Assembly (NCBI GenBank): GCA_963931865.1
Contig: OZ007505.1
Location: 15,861,797-15,925,796 of the forward strand
Direction of reading: 5' to 3'
From: Axinella damicornis
Taxonomy: Eukaryota; Porifera; Demospongiae; Axinellida; Axinellidae
Length of the DNA stretch: 64,000 nt
A program made the translations under genes and the position numbers. Positions 14,539 through 24,699 of the stretch are shown here, in pieces. How positions within the stretch are numbered: position 1 is the first letter of the stretch; each line of letters starts with the position of its first letter. The notes beneath the pieces are model-generated. The model was not told the DNA's origin and ran no database searches. It worked only from the letters and a program-made list of their open reading frames with translations.

Positions 14539-14935
14539 GCCTGAAGTTGAAGGAGTAGGGTACGTAGGTTAGTTAGAGCTGAGGTACCGGTAGAGCAGAG
14601 TTAGAGCCAGGTAGAGCAGAGGACAGAGGTAGAGCCAGGTAGAGCAGAGGTAGAGCAGAGGTAGAGCCAGGTTGAGCATAGGTAGAGCACAATAGCTGAC
14701 TGAGCAACAGTTATAAACTGTCATCCTCTGTAGACTGTGGGGAAACTTGTGTGAAGCGTGAGGCAGCTGCAGTGCCTAGTTTTTCCGGCACAATCATACT
14801 TGAGGACTTTATCAGAAGTTCGTAGTAGAAGCTGGCAGGTTCGTCTGGAACGAATTAGCTCATTTCTGTTGTATGGGGAGGGTGTATGGTGGCAGAAAGT
14901 GGGTAGTGCCTATAAGTATACCTTGATGGGGATGG
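14539..14935 (+). repeat. Junction segment, copy 1 of inverted duplication
   Basis: A 36-bp unique spacer (14539-14574) is followed by a short stretch of the satellite in reversed orientation (about 14575-14689) and then about 245 bp of unique sequence. The reverse complement of the whole segment is found at 27345-27753 with roughly seven differences, one a 2-bp indel near 14917, i.e. about 98% identity. Homology ends near 14935. The plus strand has a short open frame starting at 14758 that is present in both copies with two amino-acid changes in the shared part. I do not recognise it. Confidence 0.9.
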
Positions 14936-16130
14936 GATGCCAACTTCAATCAGCATGGACCACGTGCACGACTGCTCCATTTTTGCTCAACCTTGTTGGG
15001 TCACGTGCAGGTAGCTAGAAGAGCTGGTTGGGAGAAACTGATCAGTGAGAATCGATCTCTTCCTGCCCTTACCATCAGGGTGTTTGAAGAAGCCTGTAAC
15101 CTTCGCTGCACATGCGATTTTCAAACCTCTAGGGAACTAGAGGGGAGTGTTGTAGGTCAAGGCAGTCACATAGCTAATGCTTATGTTGACTTTGAGGTTA
15201 GTGTTTATTACGGATGCTTATTTTATGATGACACCTGCCAAGGAACCGAGAGCTACTCTGATCACATCTACCCCCACAGCTGGTGAGCACTTGCCATTAC
15301 ATGTAGCAGTTGATATGTCTGATGGTGTAGAAGAAAATGAAGCCCAGCTGGATAGTGATGCTGTAGAAGAGAATTAAAGGCCAGGTTGTTCTAGCTGATG
15401 ACACCAACACTGTAGAGACTGAAGAAAAGCAGGCTGATCTTGACACCAAGTTTGGAAAGGCACTCCAGCGAGCTCTAAGGAACAGTGAAGATATCAATAA
15501 AAACTTCAACGAAGGTTAAGCCGATGCCATCCCTAGCCTCCTGCAGTCCAATTCCTAATATTAAAAATTCACTTTAGATAATTATACAATCACAGAATCG
15601 AACACAGGAACTCAGAACAGTAGATCTCAAAAATAATGCAGCTGAATAAGCACTTCATACAAGTTCGAATGGTGAAAACTGAGCAGATTAACTGGTTGTA
15701 CCACTACACACTTCACCCATAATCATTGGCAAATTACATCATATCAAGAATTCATCATGACTTGTGAAAACTCGGTACCACAAACTCTACAAGTTCTCTC
15801 GATCATGCATCCCTTGCTCGATCACCCATGGGGTCATGCAGCACATCCAACATTTGGTCAGTAGCCCACCATGCCCATACTAGTACCATTCAACCACTGA
15901 AGAGTACGGAATATCATCTCATACCTGATACATAACTCTGCATTACAATGAAATGCAATGACCTATCCTGTTTGGCAGTCCAGTATAAAATGAATCAAAA
16001 ATGAGTTACTGATTATCACTGACTGATGTAATTTGATCACTGAGAGACTGATCTGTTCAAGTGATGATTTGAGATGCAATGCAATGATATAAAACTATTG
16101 ATGCTGTAAAGATAACACTAAGCACACTAT
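14936..16130. other. Unassigned stretch with short unrecognised open frames
   Basis: Plus-strand open frames at 14993-15286 and 15177-15377 continue from the junction segment. They contain an acidic stretch near 15320-15377, but no domain I recognise and no convincing splice structure. They may be a decayed mobile-element ORF. From about 15500 to 16130 the sequence is AT-richer and I see nothing codable. No C-terminal FBXL exon could be found here, although this is where it would be expected. Confidence 0.4.
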
Positions 16131-16569
16131 CACACTAAAGTGCAACAGCGACATATATGTCTTCTGTGGTGGACGATGGCGGCAGGGGGAGTGTTGGGGG
16201 GGAAGAATGCATGTACCTTGATGTCAGAACGTAATCTCTGTTACCACCACGTGTGGACAAGAGAGAGGGGGGAGGGAGGGAGGTAGAAGAAGGGGGGAGA
16301 GAGATGGGGAGAATCAAATAACTTCTACTAGAACAAATCTGCAATTCCATTCTGAATGAAAAGTGAAGAAATGGGGGGAGGCCAGGGAACGAGGCTACAA
16401 TGGCACTTGAATACTGACATTTCAAAAGGAGTTTTTAGGTTATTTTCTTGTTCAAAATTATTTTCTTATTCAAAATACAATTCAATAGTCCAAGATTTTG
16501 GACTAATAACAAGGCCATCGTCAGGGCATAACAGCATAGTCTATATCCTGCACATAATAGAATACGTAC

Positions 16570-19500
16570 CCCTAGTTTGTGTATCCCATTTCTCGAGACC
16601 ATCTGGCAGTCAAATATTTCCAGTCTCCTCAGGGTCACGCACCCCCTACACAAAGGAGAGCAACAATCACCAGTGGGTCTGGTTGGTACATGTACAAATC
16701 AGTGAAACTAGAGGTGCTCAGCAGAGCACGTACCCCGTGCGCTACTTTGATGGGCCTTCGGATTTTTAATACAGCGGTGTCAGCAGAATGAGATACCGTA
16801 AGTTGTGGCAGTAATGTTAGAAATAGGACTTTCACGCAGCTTTTCTCAGCCTCTCGAGGGGATCTCTGGTCTGTAAGTTATATAGACGCTAGTATTTTCT
16901 GAATTCTGAGACTTCTATCAAGGCCTTCATTGCTGAAACTCCATGGACAGACTGACAGACAGAAGGACAAACCAATCATTGTGCCTGCTATAGTATACAC
17001 ATGATTGCACTATCATAAGTTAACAATCAGGTCATGCAACTGGTCACCTGAGCAGTTCTAATGTGTGGTCAGTTACAAGAGGGCAGTTGTCCAGCTCCAG
17101 AACTTGTAGAGTCTCAGAGCACGCTCCACTGGTAAGGTGCCTGATGCCGTTGTCCGTGATTCTCTCACAGTGGGAGAGCACCTGTATGTGTACCACCAAT
17201 ACAGTCAACATGCTATAACTTTGGTGCTGGGCTTCTAGCCCAACTGGACACCAGGGCTTATTTCAGAAAGGGGGGGGGGGTGAATGCCCAACTGACTTCA
17301 GTACAAGTTTGTATACCCTTAGCACTGCTTGGGGACTGTTTACAAGGGGTTTACCGACCCTATACGTTAACCATAGCACCCATGGGTGGACAACGTTGAT
17401 ATTTTCTGTGATGACGGGCGGCAAAAGACGGTGAGAAACTGGGTACGAGGTTAAGTGATTGCTAGCAGGACTGGTGTGATTGTCTTACCAATTTCTGTAG
17501 GTTAGGGCAGTTGACAGCCAGCTGTATTAGTGTGTTGTCTGTGATCTGGGGGTACAGACAAGTGTAACTGCTGAATCAACAATGTGCATTCTTCTGAATG
17601 GCTGTCAGGAGCAATTTGTTGATCATGCGTACATGCGGACATGCCTCACATAGACAGCAGGTCACAGAAAAAAACTGCCTGTAAACATGGGACAAGACAG
17701 GCACCATCATCACCAAAGTTGCTCAGCGATCACACCATCCACTCGCCCGTTTGAGTATTTCACTATTTCCTGTGTAGACCACACCTATGGGCACTCCTCT
17801 AAGCAGCAGAATCATCGAAAAGCCAAATATGAAACTTCACCACGGACTTGAACAAGCAAGCGGACAATGTTGACACGGAGCAGCTCTGACGGTTATGGTG
17901 CCCGCCCAGTCCTGTATGTACTGGTACTGACTGTGTTTGTGTAACCTACCAGCACACACTCCTCCAAGTCCATTCTCTGCAGACCGCTGCATCCTGAAGG
18001 AGAGGGGACCCACTCACATACACAACACATATTCCGTGGAGCTAACCCAGTCAATACATAAGGCTGTCGATGGGTCACAGTGACAAGAAGTGATGCAGAA
18101 ACACGCAGATGCCGTGAGTAAGGCGAGAGCTTACAAGACTTCCTAAGGGAGAACATACACACACACACACATGCACGCACAAACGCACATGCTGAAAAGA
18201 GAGTTACAGGCAGTTAGTTACTGACGGCTAGCTGCACCTGTACATCTGCATTAAAGTTCCAGGATACTGGCTAAGTAACTAAGTGGGCGTAACTTCCTGT
18301 ACACATGCACCTTACGGAGACAGCTGCTGCTGTTCTCGTTGAGTGTGTTCATAGTGGCCACTAATTCTTTGACGTCAAACGTCTTCTCTACTGTCTTCTG
18401 TTCACATGTACTGTTCCCTTTCAGCATGTACTACTCCACCTTCACCAAAAGAACCTACTCTCAGGCAGGAGCACATCGAGCTGGCGAGGTCAGCACTACT
18501 TGAATACATGACTAGGCAAGGCTTCACAAGGTCCAAATAATAATATCATTATGCACTGAATGTACGCTGAGAACACTGCTCAGTCTACACCATACAATGG
18601 TACATCTCCTGCACTTCATAGTGCATGAACCTTGCTGATTGGGGTGAACCAGAGCGAGCCCCACTAGTGCAAAGCCAGGGTGTTACACCATTAATTTCCT
18701 GTATCCCGGAACCTTAACAATAACAATCCACTGTCCAATATCACTCAGACATGCTAGTCAGCAAGCAACATAATTATTACAATTAGCTTCGCTTGCTTCG
18801 CTCGCTCAGCTACTTCCCACTTGTTCGCCTACGTGAGTAATTCGGCGCTGGACAGCTCTCTGTGCAGAGCTGCTGCTCCCCGATTGCACCGCTTCACCTG
18901 CTGCTCCCCGATTGCGTCCGCTGCGCTTCAGCTGCTGCTCCCCATTTGTGTCTGCTTCAGCTGCTGCTCCCCGTTTGTGTCTGCTTCAGCTGCTGCTCAC
19001 CACTTGCATCCGCTTCAGCTGCTTCTGGCCCCTATTGCATCCGTTTCAACTGCTCCCCGATTGCGTCCACTTCAACTGATGCTCCCGATTGCGTCTGCTT
19101 CAACCGCAGCTCCCCGATTGCGTCTGCTTCAACTGCTGCTCCCCAATTACATCCGCCAGCTGTTCTGGAAGATTCCAGCCCATGCCCAATCTTCTCGAAC
19201 ATTGTTCGTGGAGTTCAAGGTTCAGTAAATTGATGTACGAAAGTTGCGCGTCACTAGTCTAGTCCCGCCCCACGAACATCCCACTTCCGTCACACACACA
19301 CATACACACACACACACACACGGTTAAAATCTTGATATAAAGTACGTATAGCCACAACTCACATTTGCCAGTGCTTGAAATCCATTGTCTGTAAAATGGG
19401 AACAGCTTGCTGCTTCAAGTAGTCTGAAGTGACCAATCACAACACAGGAACGAAACAGCCAACCGTGAAAGAGAAATATAAGTGACCAATCATAAAGTGT

Positions 19501-22500
19501 TTGGATAGAGTGGGAAATTACCGACCAAGCACAAACCTCCTTGGAGGAACTAAGCCTGGTACCCAGGCTCCAATACACGGGATAATGGGAACTGGAGGAA
19601 CTAAGCCAGGTACCCAGGCTCCAATACACGGGATAATGGGAACTGGAGGAACTAAGCCTGGTACCCAGGCTCCAATACACGGGATAATGGGAACTGGAGG
19701 AACTAAGCCTGGTACCCAGGCTCCAATACACGGGATAATGGGAACTGGAGGAACTAAGCCTGGTACCCAGGCTCCAATACACGGGATAATGGGAACTGGA
19801 GGAACTAAGCCTGGTACCCAGGTTCCAATACACGGGATAATGGGAACTGGAGGAACTAAGCCTGGTACCCAGGCTCCAATACACGGGATAATGGGAACTG
19901 GAGGAACTAAGCCTGGTACCCAGGCTCCAATACATGGGATAATGGGAACTGGAGGAACTAAGCCTGGTACCCAGGCTCCAATACACGGGATAATGGGAAC
20001 TGGAGGAACTAAGCCAGGTACCCAGGCTCCAATACATGGGATAATGGGAACTGGAGGAACTAAGCCTGGTACCCAGGCTCCAATACACGGGATAATGGGA
20101 ACTGGAGGAACTAAGCCAGGTACCCAGGCTCCAATACACGGGATAATGGGAACTGGAAGAACTAAGCCTGGTACCCAGGCTCCAATACACGGGATAATGG
20201 GAACTGGAAGAACTAAGCCTGGTACCCAGGCTCCAATACACGGGATAATGGGAACTGGAGGAACTAAGCCTGGTACCCAGGCTCCAATACACGGGATAAT
20301 GGGAACTGGAGGAACTAAGCCAGGTACCCAGGCTCCAATACATGGGATAATGGGAACTGGAGGAACTAAGCCTGGTACCCAGGCTCCAATACACGGGATA
20401 ATGGGAACTGGAGGAACTAAGCCAGGTACCCAGGCTCCAATACACGGGATAATGGGAACTGGAAGAACTAAGCCTGGTACCCAGGCTCCAATACACGGGA
20501 TAATGGGAACTGGAAGAACTAAGCCTGGTACCCAGGCTCCAATACACGGGATAATGGGAACTGGAGGAACTAAGCCTGGTACCCAGGCTCCAATACACGG
20601 GATAATGGGAACTGGAGGAACTAAGCCAGGTACCCAGGCTCCAATACACGGGATAATGGGAACTGGAGGAACTAAGCCTGGTACCCAGGCTCCAATTATG
20701 TCACATTTTGACATGGAAGTAAACCTAAATTGACAGAAACAGCACTCCTGTTCTATAGGGTGGCTGATGTACGTGCCATTTCTGATAAAACGGACCACTG
20801 AACAAAATTGGTATTGGGAATGGATTTGGAAGAGAACACTGCACTAGGTATGGGTGTGTGCATGAGATATGAAGTTGGGGGTTGCACCATTGTGGTCAGC
20901 ATAAAAAGAGCTTTCAAACGATGTCCTTAAAATGATTTTTTATCTCGGTCACAATTTTGCCTCAAAATCGTACTCGACCAAAGGCTATAATCCATGGTTT
21001 TTCATGATTTTGGGTCAAAATCCAACCAACAGCAAAAAGGACATCATTGAAATGCTCTATTTGTGCTGATCACAATGGTGCAAATCCCAGCTTCAGATCT
21101 CATTCCTAGCCCAAGATACCTAGCACATTAGTCTGAATGCATAGCCTCATTTCTTGACAATATATCGCGTTTTCAGGTTGCTTGCTTCGTCCAAACTCGG
21201 AATGCAAAACGGCAAAGTATCACGTGACTTGAATCCACCAATAGATTCCAAGTTCTCACATGACAACTTGGATTCTATTGGTGGATTCAAGTCATGTGAT
21301 ACTTTGCCGTTTTGCATTCAGAGTTTGGTCGAAGCAAGCAACCTGAAAAACACGGTAAATTTTGCATACTGTAAAAACTGGAGGTGTAGAAGGTCTGGGA
21401 ATGAAGCTATGCATGCAGGACGGCTGCTAGTGTACATGTAGCAAGACTTGATCCTTGCTGGCTTCACTGTGTATCCTTGGTGTGCTGTTGTTCACCAGCA
21501 GAGCTGTCTCCGCCAATTTCGGTTTGCTGTTCCATTTTTGTCAGAAATGGCACTCACAGAACAGGAGTGCTGAATCTACACATTTTGATGCCATACTTGA
21601 AAATGGTTTCCAAATTGTGCCAATTATGGCATGTGAACACACCTGACTAATTGTGCAAACAGTGGATCTCAGTCTGTTTTTCCCTGTCCATTAGAGTCCG
21701 GGTACGAGGCTAGGAGCCAACAAGGTTGAGGATGGGCATTCATGGTTATCTTTTTCCATTTAGTTGAAGGAATTCAGTGCTTACACTTTAGAGTACGCTC
21801 TTGTGTAGCCTCGTTCCCAGGCTGCGTCCCGGGAACAAAGCTACTAGTTCTTGTGCTGCTATTCAATTTAGAGTACTTAATTAATACCAATTGTCTGGAC
21901 ACTCAGTACGTTGCACCAATGGAGAGCTCAGAAACACATTCCTAGTGATGTGCACTATCACAGAACACTTGGCACAGACAATCCCACTGACTCGGCCACA
22001 CTGGCGAACTATGTGTACCAAAAGACGTTGCTGATAATTGTAAACGCCATGATCTAATTTAGAGCAATCAAGTGTATCATCAAATTTCGTTTTATGCATG
22101 AAGGCATGCTGACGACATGTCTGGAGTGGGTTCTTGTGCTCGTGCTCATTCCCTCAAGATAGGTAGCCTCGTTCCCAGGCCCCGCCCAGTTTTTCGCTGC
22201 TTGCAGTACGGAAAAGCGGGGACAGCCAGCCTGCTCACGTGAACGTTACGTAATTGACAAACGGCCAAAATTTTCAGAACGGAAAAGCGAACAACGCTTG
22301 GTGTGAATGAGTCGCCCCCCACTAGCTAATTCATGTGGTAAGTTACCTCGTAACTTTGCTCTTCTTCTACCACCTTTCTACCCTAGACGTCACACATGTG
22401 AGGAAACATACCAGGCCCTTCGCGTTCTTTCGTGCAACTGAAAGTGGAGCGAGGGCCTGCATGGGAACGAGGCTACAAGAAAGGGTCTGGTGACACCTGT

Positions 22501-24646
22501 AAACTTTCTGATAAATGCTTATAGACAGCTACAGCCTCATTCCCAGGCCTCTCACCCCAGTGTTTCTCGCTTGCAGTACTAACGCGGGGGAAGGCCTGGT
22601 AAAACTCGTCATGTGCAGTGACATAGGTGGACGTGGGGAGGAGTGGCACATTCTTTCTGTACAGCTCTGGGGTGGCTTTCAGGACCCAAGAAACGTCGAC
22701 AAGACTGCCTAATGTCGACCGCTCAGTCGCTCAGTGTCTCGTGGCTGCGATCAGTAATGCACTAACTTACTTGCGGTTTGTCTGCGAATGTGCCACTCCT
22801 CCATATGTCCACATAATATCAATGTACGTCACTGCACATACCAGTACTGCAAGCGACAAATGCTGGGGTGAGAAGGCCTGGGAACAAGGCTAAGTCAGCT
22901 AGCAGTTTGGTTTAGCATAGACACATCAAGTTCATGACATTGTCCACTGCCAATTACTACACATATTCATCAAATTCCGTGAATGCGTGTGCTGAGACAA
23001 TCCATGACCAGCATGCACCCACCTGAGATGTGGGCAGCAGGTCGCCAGCTTCCTGAGCGTGGCGTCTGTCAGCTGATCACACCCGGAGACGCTTATCTTC
23101 TGTAGCCCAGAGCAGTTCTCACACACTGCTTGCACTCCACTGTCTGTCAGTTGCTACGTATGCAGTGGAGACATACAGTGATGTACGTAAGAGCCACTTG
23201 CCTGACAGATTAATGAAGCATCTCATAACATACATCAGGAGCACATAATGACGTAGAGAGTGAAACGACACACAAAGATTGTATTCATCCTTCATGAAGT
23301 CTCTGTACGCGTGCAAACTAACGGGACTGCCGTGGGAAATTTAGAAGACAGAAAAAAGCCAGTATCAGGACCCCATTGGCAGCGAGGCAGGGGAATGACA
23401 TACTAGTAGTGACAGACCTCGAGAAAGTGCTGTATGAGGATGCAAACCTGAGCACTTCACACAGCCAAGCAGGCGTCTCGACTAGTGGAAAAAAACCGCC
23501 CCTTCTGCTTTTCTGGAGTTGATGACTGCTGGGAAACATCCTACAACACTTGCAGACACTATCTTCTCTCTCCCAGCAATCTTTGGCAAGTCGCTGTAGC
23601 CAGTCAATGGGAAACAATGATACATGTGTGCGCTAAAAGATAGTAACACGACTACTGTGGGAATGTTTTCAAAATTTAGCCTTTTGCGTGGTAGTTTCCC
23701 GCTCCTTCCCTTCCTTCCATTCCCTACGTCATTATGCGCTCTGCTGCACACATACATACATACATACATACATACATACATACATACATACATACATAAA
23801 TACATACATACATACATACATACATACATACATAAATACATAAATGCATACATGTACTACTCATTCCCTTGTCAAATAATGCCCACCAACCTGACCTACA
23901 GATTTATATGATGGTCCCGGGCCATTCACGCTGCTAGAATTTGAATGCAAATACCCCTGCCATATCTGCATAACGTTAGCGATCAATACTGGCGGTGGGA
24001 ACGGCCTAGAAATGAGGCTAGCTGGTTAATCCACACAAGATGTGACTATACAAGTACCTTGCAGCCATGCACATTGAGGGTCACGAGGTGGGGCCAGTTG
24101 GTTCCAATGAGTTCGAGTGCCTCGTCGTTGATCTGAGAGAAAGAGCAACAAAGCTACAATCACAATGTACCTCCCACAATACCTCATGTGTCCATGCCTC
24201 TACACTACACATGCAGTACAACTCTCTAGTACTCTGTGATGTGTACATGTAGCTCCGCACTGTAGACATGTGTCTCCAGTGTTTTCACAATCACAGTGTA
24301 ACCTCCTACAATACGTTCAATGTACATGTACCATATATATAACAGTCCTTTAGCCTCTGCACTAGACATACATGTAATGACATCATTCCTACATGTATCA
24401 ACATTTGTAGACTTCCCCATTTTCAAGCTGCTCTTCAGATCCAATTCAACAGAAGCTGACGGTAAGCCGGCTAGGCGTACGTACCTCTGTACAGTACTTC
24501 ATAATGATGTGTCTGAGTCTCTTGCACTTTGTAGTGAGCCCCCTGACTCCCTCCAATGAGATGTGGCAGTAGGACACGTCTAGATGCTCCAGGCCTAGGC
24601 ACCCTTCTCTGTGTGTGCGAGTGTGTGTGTGTATGTGTGTGTGTGT

Positions 24647-24699
<53 letters not shown>

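Noticed and set aside
116..14572. Long plus-strand open frames of LYLCST/SALPGST-type repeats as silk-like or mucin-like proteins
   Set aside because: The frames stay open because the satellite words lack stops in every plus frame; several frames overlap, there is no signal for selection and no splice structure.
16135..16425. Minus-strand ORF as the missing FBXL C-terminal exon
   Set aside because: No similarity to the expected FBXL tail; includes one end of a TAGCCTCG-type foldback and a low-complexity stretch.
19324..20798. 400-residue repeat proteins in the 51-bp minisatellite
   Set aside because: Unit length divisible by three keeps frames open on both strands; the segment is intronic to FBXL and only its edge (19363-19423) is a real exon.
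23318..23853. YVCMYVCM repeat ORF
   Set aside because: Translation of the (CATA)n microsatellite.
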